Assembly (NCBI RefSeq): GCF_025685645.1
Contig: NZ_JAGSYF010000001.1
Location: 1 to 64,000 of the forward strand
Source of the DNA: Edaphobacter bradus
Lineage (GTDB): Bacteria > Acidobacteriota > Terriglobia > Terriglobales > Acidobacteriaceae
Direction: 5' to 3'
Length of the DNA stretch: 64,000 bases
In this document: piece by piece, positions 54,441-63,630 of the stretch
Numbering within the stretch: the stretch's first letter is position 1
How the letters are laid out: each line of letters begins with the position of its first letter
Notes under the pieces: generated by a model
Seen by the model: the letters and a program-made list of their open reading frames with translations, nothing else
Databases searched by the model: none
Told to the model about the DNA's origin: nothing
Made by a program: the position numbers and the translations under genes

Positions 54441-54484
54441 CCCTGATGCGTGTCCATCCTTTCCGCTGTCGTTGTCGCCCCTAA
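54437..54484 (+). CDS. Possible 15-residue CRC leader peptide
   Basis: An ATG overlapping the yeiH stop (ATGA) opens a 15-codon ORF, MTLMRVHPFRCRCRP, ending in TAA at 54482-54484. It shares the MxLMR start with the cysteine leader at 52993 and ends in a Cys-Arg-Cys cluster, as sulfur-gene leader peptides of other phyla do. No strong terminator lies between it and the TonB receptor, so a regulatory role is tentative and chance is possible. Confidence 0.35.
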   Translation: MTLMRVHPFRCRCRP

Positions 54485-54573
54485 GCGAGAACCAGCCCCT
54501 TTTTCCGACAAACCAATAACGCATGCAGCTCGCCGGAGAGTGAGTTGCCGTTGCACATCTTTCCGGAGCCACT

Positions 54574-57500
54574 ATGCAAGGCCCTAGCCACAAGTCTTTT
54601 CCTTCACTCGCCGAGTTGATTGTCTTTGGCGCGCTGCTCTTGTTCTTCGCGCTGACTGCGCTTAGCGCACACGCTCAAGTCGTCGGTGGAACGCTCTCAG
54701 GAAGCGTCACCGATGCGACAGGCGCAGCGCTCGCGCAGGTTAACGTGACTGTCCATAATGAGGAAACCGGCACGGAGAGGCGTCTGACCACGGACGCAGA
54801 GGGACGTTATTCCGCGCCCTCCATTCCTGTGGGGATGTACACGATCTCTACCGAGCTGGATGGTTTTGCGGGTGAGCGGCGCACCGGGATTCCGCTGACG
54901 GTCGGGCAGAGCAAGCAGATCGATCTACAACTGACGGTCAACGCAGTACAGCAGCAGATCACGGTGGAAGACACGCCGGCGGTTGTAAACACTTCGACGC
55001 AGCAGACGTCGGGACTGGTCGATGAGAGGCAGATCAAGCAGCTTCCACTGAATGGGCGCAGTTACGACCAGTTGATTACCCTGAACCCTGCGACGGTGAA
55101 CTATACGAGCCAGCGCTCGGGTTCGATTGGGACTTCGAACTCCTCCGTCGGCAATTCGTTTGCGATCTCCGGACGGCGGCCGCAGGATAATCTGTTTCTG
55201 CTGAATGGAGTTGAGTACACGGGAGCTTCGCTGATCAATGTGACTCCAGGTGGAACGAGCGGGCAGCTTCTGGGGGTGGATGCGGTTCGCGAGTTCAATG
55301 TCGTGACCGATACCTACTCAGCGAGCTACGGCAAGCGACAGGGAGCCCAGATATCAATTGTGACTGCTTCGGGCACAAACCATCTGCATGGATCGGTGTA
55401 TGAGTTTCTCCGGAACTCGGCGCTCGATGCACGGAACTACTTTGACCAGTCGCATGTTCCGGAGTTTCAGCGCAACAACTTTGGCGGCTCGCTGGGTGGT
55501 CCCATCCGCCGCGACAAGCTGCTGCTGTTTGCGAACTATGAGGGGTATCGTCAGAACCTGGGCCTCTCCGACGTCACGTTTGTGCCGGATAAACAGGCGC
55601 GTCGGGGGTATCTGCCGAATCCATCGAACCCCAGCGGGCCGCTCAAAGACTATGGCGTAGCCAGCGGGGTTGGTCCTCTGCTGAACCTGTGGCCCGCGCA
55701 AAATGGCCCGGAACTGCTGGATGGAAACGGCAACCCGACCGGAATCGGGCTTGCTTACTCAAATCCAATCCAGCATATCCGCGAGGACTTTGGAACCACG
55801 CGCTTTGACTATAACGTCAGCCCGAGCGATCTCTTCTTCGCGGTGTACACGGTGGATGATTCCGTGGCCAGCACGCCGACGCAGAATCCGCTGTCGACCA
55901 TCGACGAGAGCCTGCGTGAGCAGGTGTTGAGCCTTCAGGAGCAGCATGTCTTCTCGCCGCGCCTGTTGAACACGGCTCGATTCGGTTTCTCGCGCGCATC
56001 GTTCTACTTCCTGGGCTCGACGCCTGTAAGCGTGCAGGGTTGGGTGGCCGGTAAGCCGATTGGAGCGATCGTGATTGCCGGCTCGACGGCTTCGAATGGC
56101 TCCTCGCAGATCACCGGAGCCGGTGGCAACGTGGGCAGCAACAATGCCACGACGCGCAACCTGTTCACCTTCGACGACCACATCTTCTGGACGAAGGGAC
56201 GGCATCAGATCGAGGCTGGCGGCTGGATTCAACGGCTGCAATCTAACGACAACCTCGCCCAGAACCAATTTGGACAGGCCTCGTTTGCATCGCTCACCAC
56301 GTTCCTGCAGGGAACCGTGAAGACGTTCACAGTTGTACCAAATCCGACGGAACTGGGCTGGCGTTCGTGGATGGGAGCCGGCTATGTCGAGGACACGATC
56401 CGCTTCACGCCGCGGCTCGAGGTCCGCGCAGGGCTGCGGTTTGAGTCGACGAACGGATGGAATGAGTCGCGGGGGAGAGCGGCGAACTACGGCTTCACGA
56501 ACGGAGTTATCAACACAAATCCGACAGTGAGCGCTTCGGCGCTGACCAGCAATCGCGCGAAGTTCCTGCCGGAGCCGCGCGTTGGTCTGTCGTGGGACCC
56601 GCGAGGAAAGGGGAAGACCTCGATCCGCGCGGGCTTCGGTGTACATCACTCACTGCTCGACAACCTCGACTACCGGCTGGATCAGGCCGCTCCGTTCAAT
56701 ACGACGCTCTCGCTCTCGAACGTCGCTGTCTCCAGCCTCAACATCAATTCGAGGACGACGGCATCTGCAGGAAACCTGATCTCGCCGTCGAATGTGCAGA
56801 CCGACATCGCCACGCCTACGGTGCTCTCCTGGAGCCTGCATGTTGAGCAGCAGATTGCCCCGAATACGTCGCTGACGGTGAGCTATGTCGGCTCGCATGG
56901 ATATCACCAGATTCTCTCTGAAGACCAGAACGAGCCAACGCCGGTCGTGTGCCCCAACCCGGCCTGCCCCGCGGCGCTCTCTGCGGGCACCGTGTACTTC
57001 AACACCACTGCGAAAGCGAATCCGAATGTGGCGAACACGACATCGTGGGTCTCGCAGGGAGTGAGCAACTACAACGCCCTTGAGGTGGATGTACGGCGAA
57101 GCTTCGCACGAGGGTTGCAGATTCGAGGCAACTACACGTATTCGAAGAACCTCGACGATGGATCGGCGTGGAACACGAGTGTCAGCGCGAACACTCCTGC
57201 GTTTGTCTTGTATCCGTCGCAGCCGAGTCTCGACTACGGCCGGGCGGCGACGGACATCCGGCATCTGGCCGCGATCAACGGCACCTACGATCTGCCGTTC
57301 GGGAGCGGTCACTACGTTGGGTCGAACCTGAGTGGCTTTTCAAACAAGGCGGTCAGTGGATGGACGCTGAGCGCAATCGCGGCGCTGCAGTCGGGCTTTC
57401 CGTTCTCGCCGCAGCTTGGCTACAACCCGACGGGCAACGGCGATACACGAAATCCCGTGCGCCCGAACCTGAACCCTGACTTCCACGGCAATCTATACCC

Positions 57501-57858
57501 GCGAAGGCCGCAGCAGTATTTCAACGCCACTGCGTTTACGGCGCCGGCGTACGGGACGTTTGGCAATCTGGGTCGCGATACGCTGACGGGGCCGGGGCTC
57601 GCGAACCTTGATCTCTCGCTGCTCAAGTCCACACAGCTTGGTGAGCGTGTGCATGCACAGTTTCGCGCGGAGTTCTTCAACGTGCTGAACCACACGAACT
57701 TCGCGACGCCTAACCCGGTCGTGTTTTCGTCCGGGCCAATACAGGGAACCGCAGCGAACCAGACGGCGGTGGCGGTCGCCAGCCCGACGGCCGGGGTGAT
57801 TACAGCGACAGCGACGGCCTCGCGCCAGATTCAGTTCGGGCTAAAGCTGCTCTTCTAA
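54574..57858 (+). CDS. Oar-like TonB-dependent outer-membrane receptor
   Basis: A 1094-residue outer-membrane protein. A signal peptide (LLLFFALTALSAHAQ) precedes a carboxypeptidase-regulatory-like domain (GGTLSGSVTDATGAALAQVN, residues about 38-120). The plug comes next (VDERQIKQLPLNGRSYDQLI), then a long beta-barrel ending in a terminal aromatic-rich strand (QIQFGLKLLF). This architecture is the very abundant acidobacterial Oar/TonB type. It lies 133 bases after yeiH on the same strand, so it may share its sulfur regulation; the ligand is unknown. Confidence 0.93.
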   Translation: MQGPSHKSFPSLAELIVFGALLLFFALTALSAHAQVVGGTLSGSVTDATGAALAQVNVTVHNEETGTERRLTTDAEGRYSAPSIPVGMYTISTELDGFAGERRTGIPLTVGQSKQIDLQLTVNAVQQQITVEDTPAVVNTSTQQTSGLVDERQIKQLPLNGRSYDQLITLNPATVNYTSQRSGSIGTSNSSVGNSFAISGRRPQDNLFLLNGVEYTGASLINVTPGGTSGQLLGVDAVREFNVVTDTYSASYGKRQGAQISIVTASGTNHLHGSVYEFLRNSALDARNYFDQSHVPEFQRNNFGGSLGGPIRRDKLLLFANYEGYRQNLGLSDVTFVPDKQARRGYLPNPSNPSGPLKDYGVASGVGPLLNLWPAQNGPELLDGNGNPTGIGLAYSNPIQHIREDFGTTRFDYNVSPSDLFFAVYTVDDSVASTPTQNPLSTIDESLREQVLSLQEQHVFSPRLLNTARFGFSRASFYFLGSTPVSVQGWVAGKPIGAIVIAGSTASNGSSQITGAGGNVGSNNATTRNLFTFDDHIFWTKGRHQIEAGGWIQRLQSNDNLAQNQFGQASFASLTTFLQGTVKTFTVVPNPTELGWRSWMGAGYVEDTIRFTPRLEVRAGLRFESTNGWNESRGRAANYGFTNGVINTNPTVSASALTSNRAKFLPEPRVGLSWDPRGKGKTSIRAGFGVHHSLLDNLDYRLDQAAPFNTTLSLSNVAVSSLNINSRTTASAGNLISPSNVQTDIATPTVLSWSLHVEQQIAPNTSLTVSYVGSHGYHQILSEDQNEPTPVVCPNPACPAALSAGTVYFNTTAKANPNVANTTSWVSQGVSNYNALEVDVRRSFARGLQIRGNYTYSKNLDDGSAWNTSVSANTPAFVLYPSQPSLDYGRAATDIRHLAAINGTYDLPFGSGHYVGSNLSGFSNKAVSGWTLSAIAALQSGFPFSPQLGYNPTGNGDTRNPVRPNLNPDFHGNLYPRRPQQYFNATAFTAPAYGTFGNLGRDTLTGPGLANLDLSLLKSTQLGERVHAQFRAEFFNVLNHTNFATPNPVVFSSGPIQGTAANQTAVAVASPTAGVITATATASRQIQFGLKLLF

Positions 57859-57947
57859 CTCGGAAACAAAAGGGAAGCCGGACCGTCATCGCTGTTCCAT
57901 GGGAGGCCCGCTTCGTATTGTGATTGGGCGCTGCTAGAGTGGTGACT

Positions 57948-59351
57948 ATGCACGTTCCTGTCGCTCCTTCTGGTCACTTTCTGTTTGCGCCCTCACAGAG
58001 AGTTCACTTCATCGGAATTGGTGGAATCGGGATGAGCGGGATCGCGGAGATCCTGCTGACGATGGGGTATCCCGTCTCGGGGAGCGATCTGCGGCGGAGC
58101 GCGGTGACGGACCGGCTGGTGGGGATGGGCGCCAGAGTCTTCGAGGGGCACGCTGCGGCCAACGCAGCGGCGAGCGATGTCGTGGTGACAAGCTCTGCGG
58201 TGAGCCCGAACAACCCGGAGGTGGTGGAGGCGCGGACCCGGAAGATTCCAGTGATTCAGCGCGCGGAGATGTTGGCCGAGCTGATGCGGCTCAAGTACGC
58301 GATCGCCGTGGCAGGGATGCACGGCAAGACCACGACAACTTCGATGGTCGCGGCGGTGCTCGCAGCGGGAGGGCTCGATCCCACCGTGGTTGTGGGCGGG
58401 CGGGTCAACGCTCTCGGATCGAATGCGCGGTTGGGGAACTCGCAGTACCTGGTGGCGGAGGCCGACGAGAGCGACCGCTCGTTTCTGAAGCTCTCGCCGG
58501 TGCTGGCTGTGGTAACGAACCTCGACCGTGAGCACATGGATTGCTACCGCGATATGGCGGACGTTGAGGGCACGTTTGTGGAGTTCATGGATCGCGTGCC
58601 CTTCTACGGCGCAGCAACGGCATGCGTGGACAACGTGCTGTTGCGAGCAGTGATCCCGAGAGTGCGGAGGCGGCTCTATACCTACGGCGAGAGCGCGGAG
58701 GCAGACTTCAGGGTCGAGGTCCTGGAGCGGGAGACGGACTGTTTCTCGCGATTCGCCGTGCACTACAACGGGACCAGGCTGGGGCCGTTCCGGCTGCATG
58801 TTCCGGGGAGGCACAACGTACTGAACGCGGCGGCGGCGGTGGCGATTGGCGTGCAACTGTCTGTTGCGCCGGAGCAGATCGTGACCGGGCTGGACAGCTT
58901 TCGCGGAGTCGACCGGCGGTTCCAGGTGAAGGGCGTCGTGCGCGGTGTGACCGTAGTGGACGACTACGGGCATCATCCGACGGAGATTCTTGCGACGCTT
59001 AAGGCCGCAGGAGAGTGTGGGTATAAGCGGGTGCTGGTGCTGTTTCAGCCGCACCGGTATTCGCGGACGCGGGACCTGATGACCGAGTTCGCCGGAGCCT
59101 TCAAAGATGCCGACCGGGTTGAGGTGCTGGATATCTACGCCGCGAGCGAAGAGCCGATCGAGGGTGTGAGTTCTGAAACGCTGGTTCGGGCGATCGGGAC
59201 GAAGAGCGTGGGGTACGCGCGCTCGATGGCCGATGGCGTGAGCGCTCTCGTGAAAGAGGCGAGAGACGGCGACGTGATTGTGACGCTCGGAGCGGGAAGC
59301 GTCTCGCAGGCAGGCGCGGCCATTCTGGAAGGCCTTGAGGAGAGACCTTAG
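57948..59351 (+). CDS. murC: UDP-N-acetylmuramate--L-alanine ligase
   Basis: A 467-residue Mur ligase that adds L-Ala to UDP-MurNAc in peptidoglycan synthesis. The N-terminal Rossmann motif is VHFIGIGGIGMSGIAEIL, the ATP loop is GMHGKTTTTSMVA, and the central-domain block is HVPGRHNVLNAAAA. The C-terminal block is DDYGHHPTEI with FQPHRYSRT. The start at 57948 is the ATG nearest the family N-terminus. murG, murB and ddl are not seen next to it; ftsQ follows after 140 bases. Confidence 0.97.
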   Translation: MHVPVAPSGHFLFAPSQRVHFIGIGGIGMSGIAEILLTMGYPVSGSDLRRSAVTDRLVGMGARVFEGHAAANAAASDVVVTSSAVSPNNPEVVEARTRKIPVIQRAEMLAELMRLKYAIAVAGMHGKTTTTSMVAAVLAAGGLDPTVVVGGRVNALGSNARLGNSQYLVAEADESDRSFLKLSPVLAVVTNLDREHMDCYRDMADVEGTFVEFMDRVPFYGAATACVDNVLLRAVIPRVRRRLYTYGESAEADFRVEVLERETDCFSRFAVHYNGTRLGPFRLHVPGRHNVLNAAAAVAIGVQLSVAPEQIVTGLDSFRGVDRRFQVKGVVRGVTVVDDYGHHPTEILATLKAAGECGYKRVLVLFQPHRYSRTRDLMTEFAGAFKDADRVEVLDIYAASEEPIEGVSSETLVRAIGTKSVGYARSMADGVSALVKEARDGDVIVTLGAGSVSQAGAAILEGLEERP

Positions 59352-59491
59352 CAACGACTCGCAACGTGAAGGGACTGACGGGGTTAGGTTGTTGGTGCGT
59401 TCCTCAAAGGGTACGCTTGAAAGTTGAGGAGTTAGACGGGGACGCCTCCGGGATATAGTCAGGAGGGCGGTTCTCGCGGCCTTGCTCGGGT

Positions 59492-60760
59492 TTGCGAACT
59501 AGCGATGCATCTTCGAAGCGTGGAGTCCCGGTGCTGGAAGCGCCCGCGCAGGAGCATGCCTCGGAGTTCGCGGCTTCACGCAGGGGCTCGCCGTCACCGG
59601 CCAGACGTATGCGTCGCGACTTTCAAGATGATTTCGGCGGAGAGTTCTCAGACGAGGATGCACCGAGGCCGCGCAGGGCGGGCGGTGGCGTGCGCCTGCG
59701 TCTGCGTGGTGGTCTGCCACGCACGCGATGGGGCCGCATCGCAACTGGCGTTGCAGCACTGGTGTTTGCCGCCATGTGCGCCGGAGCCGTGATGGTTGCT
59801 CGCAATGCCTTGATGCACGATGATCGGTTCATGATTCCGTCTTCGTCTGCAATTGAATTCCAGGGAAATGAGCATGTAACGCGGGCCCAGTTGTTGAGCA
59901 TCTTTGGAGAAGACGTGGAACGGAATATCTTCAGGGTCCCACTGGATGAGCGAAAGGCCGCGCTGGAGAGCCTACCCTGGGTGGAGCACGCGACGGTGAT
60001 GCGCCTGCTGCCGAATCATCTGCGGGTCTCGCTCGTCGAGCGGACGCCGGTTGCATTCGTTCGGCAGGGCAACCATATCGGTCTGGTGGACGCGAACGGC
60101 GTGCTGCTGGATATGCCTACCGATGTTCAGGCGAACGCGCATTATTCCTTTCCGGTTGTAACTGGTATTTCGCCAAACGATCCGTTGTCGGTGCGGGCGG
60201 CGAGGATGAAGATCTATGAGAAGTTCACGAGCGACCTGGACAGCGGCGGGGACAAGATCTCGCGGAGCCTGAGCGAAGTCGATCTGTCGAACCCCGAGGA
60301 CGTGCGGGCCTTGATTCCAGACCATTCAAGCGAGGTGCTGGTGCACTTTGGCGAGGACAGTTTCCTGGAGCGATACCGGAAGTTTGAAGAGCATCTGCCG
60401 GAGTGGAGAACGCAGTACCCGAAGCTGGCCTCCGTCGATATGCGCTACGAGCAGCAAGTGGTGCTGCAGATGCAGCCGGGAAGCGCAGTCCCTGTGGCCG
60501 GAGCGGAGGTCTCTGCGCCCGCTTCTCCTTCCTCAGAGTCGGCAATGCCTGCGTCTTCCGCCAAGCCCGCTCCGCCTGTGAAGGCGCCTGCAGAACACTC
60601 TCCGGCCAAGCCCGGGCAACATCCGGCTCCCCATGCCGGGGCGCACAAGCCACAGGCAAAGAAGAGTAGTGCAGGCACAATGGTTCATCCCAAGGCACCT
60701 GTCCGGCATGCTCCGGCGCCGCGCACGCTGTATCATCCGCCTCAGGTGGTCCACCCATGA
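59492..60760 (+). CDS. ftsQ: Cell division protein FtsQ
   Basis: A protein of up to 422 residues. A basic/acidic cytoplasmic tail is followed by one TM helix (GVAALVFAAMCAGAVMVARN), a POTRA domain (SSSAIEFQGNEHVTRAQLLS, IFGEDVERNIFRV) and the FtsQ/DivIB domain (LPNHLRVSLVERTPVAFVRQ). A Pro/Ala/His-rich tail of about 90 residues is unusual for FtsQ. The start is uncertain: TTG at 59492 gives the longest frame but lacks a ribosome binding site. The stop overlaps ftsA (ATGA). Confidence 0.9.
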   Translation: MRTSDASSKRGVPVLEAPAQEHASEFAASRRGSPSPARRMRRDFQDDFGGEFSDEDAPRPRRAGGGVRLRLRGGLPRTRWGRIATGVAALVFAAMCAGAVMVARNALMHDDRFMIPSSSAIEFQGNEHVTRAQLLSIFGEDVERNIFRVPLDERKAALESLPWVEHATVMRLLPNHLRVSLVERTPVAFVRQGNHIGLVDANGVLLDMPTDVQANAHYSFPVVTGISPNDPLSVRAARMKIYEKFTSDLDSGGDKISRSLSEVDLSNPEDVRALIPDHSSEVLVHFGEDSFLERYRKFEEHLPEWRTQYPKLASVDMRYEQQVVLQMQPGSAVPVAGAEVSAPASPSSESAMPASSAKPAPPVKAPAEHSPAKPGQHPAPHAGAHKPQAKKSSAGTMVHPKAPVRHAPAPRTLYHPPQVVHP

Positions 60761-61989
60761 AGACACAGAAGCCGGACAATCTCATCACGGTGCTGGACGC
60801 CGGAAGTACAAAAAGCTGCGTGCTCGTCGCCGAGCTTCAGGATGGCGTGCTGCGGTACCGCGGCCACGGCGTGGAGCCCTCGCGTGGCATGCGCAAAGGC
60901 TTGATCGCAGAGCTTGGGCCGGCGGCTGAGGCGATCAACCGCGCGGCGCTGACGGCCGAGCGAACGACGAAGGCAGCAATCGAGACTGCAGTTGTTGGTG
61001 TTGGTGGGTCACATGTGCGCGGGGTCAACTCGCGCGGCGGCATCAGCCTGGGCAGCCGGATGCGGGAGATCACGCGCGAGGAGGTTCGAGCCGCCGTAGA
61101 CAGAGCGCGCAGCGTGGCCCTGCCTCCAGATCGCGAGGTGCTGCACCTGCTGCCGCAGGAGTTCATCCTGGACGATCAGCCGGGGATTCATGATCCGATC
61201 GGCATGGTAGGGAACAAGCTCGAGGTGAACCTGCACCTTTCGACCTGCTCCGGGGGCGTCGCACAGAGCGTGATTACGTGCGCCAATCGTGCCGGGCTCG
61301 AGGTGATCGATACGGTGTACGAAGGCATCGCCTCGGCGGAGTCGGTTCTTTCGGCCGACGAGCGCGAACTGGGCGTCTGCATCGCGGACATCGGTTCGAG
61401 CACCACGGAGCTGGCAGTGTTCTTTGAGGGATCGGTCGCGCATACGGCGGTGCTGCCGATCGGCGGCGACCACTTCACGAACGATCTTGCCGTTGGACTG
61501 CATGTCACCGTCGAAGAGGCCGAGGAGTTGAAGAAGACTTACGGGCATTGCGTGGTGACGGCGATTCCTCAGTTGAATGAGATTGAGGTGGGGGGCAACC
61601 TTGCCATCTCAGGCGGCCAGCCGGCGCGCATGGTGCGGCAGAGATTTCTTGCCGAGATTCTGGAGCCGAGAGCGCGCGAGCTGTTCACGATGCTCCGTGA
61701 TAATCTGCGGCAGGGCGGAGTGCTGGAGGCCCTGGGAGCTGGATGCGTCGTGACAGGCGGAGGCGCGCTGATGTCTGGTCTGTTGGATAACGCAGAGAGT
61801 CTGCTGCGCGTCCCTGCGCGAGTTGGGTACCCGGTGCCGTTGTCGCGGATGCCGCAGGAGTTGGCTAGGCCGGAGTTCTCGACGGCGATCGGGATGCTTC
61901 TCTATACTCATCGGACGCAGGTGCGGAAGGCGAGCGAAGAGCAGGGCTTGCGGGCCAAGTTGAAGTCGATCTTTGCAGGAAGTTTTTGA
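60757..61989 (+). CDS. ftsA: Cell division protein FtsA
   Basis: A 410-residue actin-like protein that tethers FtsZ to the membrane. The phosphate-1 motif is VLDAGSTKSCVLVAEL, phosphate-2 is CIADIGSSTTELAVF, and the adenosine motif is VVTGGGALMSGL. The C-terminus carries the amphipathic membrane-targeting helix (GLRAKLKSIFAGSF). Its ATG overlaps the ftsQ stop. In most bacteria ftsZ follows directly; here a flavoprotein gene intervenes. Confidence 0.96.
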   Translation: MKTQKPDNLITVLDAGSTKSCVLVAELQDGVLRYRGHGVEPSRGMRKGLIAELGPAAEAINRAALTAERTTKAAIETAVVGVGGSHVRGVNSRGGISLGSRMREITREEVRAAVDRARSVALPPDREVLHLLPQEFILDDQPGIHDPIGMVGNKLEVNLHLSTCSGGVAQSVITCANRAGLEVIDTVYEGIASAESVLSADERELGVCIADIGSSTTELAVFFEGSVAHTAVLPIGGDHFTNDLAVGLHVTVEEAEELKKTYGHCVVTAIPQLNEIEVGGNLAISGGQPARMVRQRFLAEILEPRARELFTMLRDNLRQGGVLEALGAGCVVTGGGALMSGLLDNAESLLRVPARVGYPVPLSRMPQELARPEFSTAIGMLLYTHRTQVRKASEEQGLRAKLKSIFAGSF

Positions 61990-62051
61990 GGGCAGGCTCG
62001 CCGGTCGATATCACCTGACGTACCCAGATCATCTCACTGCGCTGGTGCCAT

Positions 62052-63431
62052 ATGGCTACTCGTTTTGATGCGATCGTAATCGGGGCTGGGCAAGCTGGCC
62101 CATCGCTGGTCGGACGGCTTACCCAGGCAGGACGCAAGGTCGCCATGATCGAGCGGAAGCTCTTCGGTGGTACCTGCGTGAATACCGGATGCACGCCGAC
62201 CAAGACGATGATTGCCAGCGCGTATGCAGCGCAGCTGGCGCGGCGCGCGGCGTCGTATGGTGTGACGATCGGCGGCAACATTGCGGTCGATATGAAGGCC
62301 GTGAAGGCGCGCAAGGACGCGATCCTCGGCAAGTCGCGAGGCAATATTGAGGCCTGGCTGCGCGGCATGCAGGGGTGTACAGTCTTTACCGGGCACGCGC
62401 AGTTCGAGTCGGCGCACGAGGTTCGGGTAGGCGATGAGCTGCTGACAGCGGAGCAGTTCTTCCTGAACGTCGGCGGGCGCGCGTCCGTTCCTCCGCTGCC
62501 AGGCGTCGATAAGGTGAAGTATCTGACGAACGTGGGGATTATGGAGTTGGAAGAGCTCCCAAAGCACCTTGTCATTGTGGGAGGCGGCTACATTGGGGTC
62601 GAGTTCGCGCAGATGTTCCGCCGGTTTGGCAGCGAGGTCACGATCGTCGAGAAGTCGGCTCGCCTGATGAAGTACGAGGACGAGGATGTCTCCGACGCGG
62701 TGAAGGAGATTCTGGAGAACGAAGGCATCCAGGTTCGCGTGAATGCAGAGTGCATCCACTTCGAACCGCACGGGCAGAATGTTGCGGTTGGCGTGAACTG
62801 TGTCTCCGGTGATCCGGTGGTTGTGGGTTCGCATGTTCTGCTGGCGATGGGACGGCGGCCGAACACGGACGATCTTGGCTTGGAGAAGGCTGGTATCAAA
62901 ACCGACGAAGACGGCTACATCCTCGTCGATGATGAGCTCCGCACGAACGTTCCCGGAATATGGGCGATGGGCGACTGCAACGGCCGCGGAGCCTTCACGC
63001 ACACGTCATACAACGACTTCGAGATCGTTGCTGCGAACCTGCTGGACAACGACCCGCGCCGGGTCTCCGACAGGCTGCCCATCTATGGGCTCTTCACCGA
63101 CCCTCCACTGGGGAGGGTCGGGATGACAGAGCGTGAGGTTCGCAAATCGGGCAGGCCTGCTTTGATAGGAACGCGGCCGATGACCAAGGTAAACCGCGCA
63201 GTCGAGAAGGGTGAGTCCCAAGGTTTCATGAAGGTGCTGGTGGACGCCGAAACGAAGCAGATTCTCGGGGCTTCGATCCTCGGTGTAGGCGGGGACGAGG
63301 CAGTTCACTGCATTGTGGATGTGATGTACGCGCGGGCGCCATATACGACGATCCAGCGTGCCGTGCACATTCATCCCACCGTCTCGGAACTGATTCCGAC
63401 GGTCTTAGGAGACCTGAGGCCGCTTCAGTAG
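62052..63431 (+). CDS. Mercuric-reductase-like flavoprotein disulfide reductase
   Basis: A 459-residue FAD/NAD(P)-dependent oxidoreductase of class I. The FAD motif is AIVIGAGQAGPSLVGRL, the redox-active disulfide is GGTCVNTGCTPTK (CxxxxC, residues about 40-50), and the NAD(P) motif is VIVGGGYIGVEFAQMF. The C-terminal dimer block with the catalytic His is HIHPTVSELIPT. It lacks both the N-terminal metal-binding domain and the C-terminal Cys pair of true MerA, so mercury reduction is unlikely; thiol/disulfide chemistry is more probable. It lies between ftsA and ftsZ in the same direction. Confidence 0.9.
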   Translation: MATRFDAIVIGAGQAGPSLVGRLTQAGRKVAMIERKLFGGTCVNTGCTPTKTMIASAYAAQLARRAASYGVTIGGNIAVDMKAVKARKDAILGKSRGNIEAWLRGMQGCTVFTGHAQFESAHEVRVGDELLTAEQFFLNVGGRASVPPLPGVDKVKYLTNVGIMELEELPKHLVIVGGGYIGVEFAQMFRRFGSEVTIVEKSARLMKYEDEDVSDAVKEILENEGIQVRVNAECIHFEPHGQNVAVGVNCVSGDPVVVGSHVLLAMGRRPNTDDLGLEKAGIKTDEDGYILVDDELRTNVPGIWAMGDCNGRGAFTHTSYNDFEIVAANLLDNDPRRVSDRLPIYGLFTDPPLGRVGMTEREVRKSGRPALIGTRPMTKVNRAVEKGESQGFMKVLVDAETKQILGASILGVGGDEAVHCIVDVMYARAPYTTIQRAVHIHPTVSELIPTVLGDLRPLQ

Positions 63432-63630
63432 ACAGAGTCTCCTGCTTTTGGGGGATTGCAGCGAGACCCTTTGCGAGAGAGCCTGAGGTTGCACTTCTGG
63501 GTGGCGCTTGCCGCTGCGAGGGCCTCCGGGCGCGGTTTTGGAACCATCGGTGGTACGGGTGGTGGAAAACCCGCGTGTCTCGCGGGTCTGGATGATGGGA
63601 GAATTGAGATGAAAAAGGAGCACTGATTTC

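Noticed and set aside
62052..63431. Calling this gene mercuric reductase (merA)
   Set aside because: The C-terminal Cys pair and the heavy-metal domain required for mercury reduction are absent, and no mer genes are nearby.
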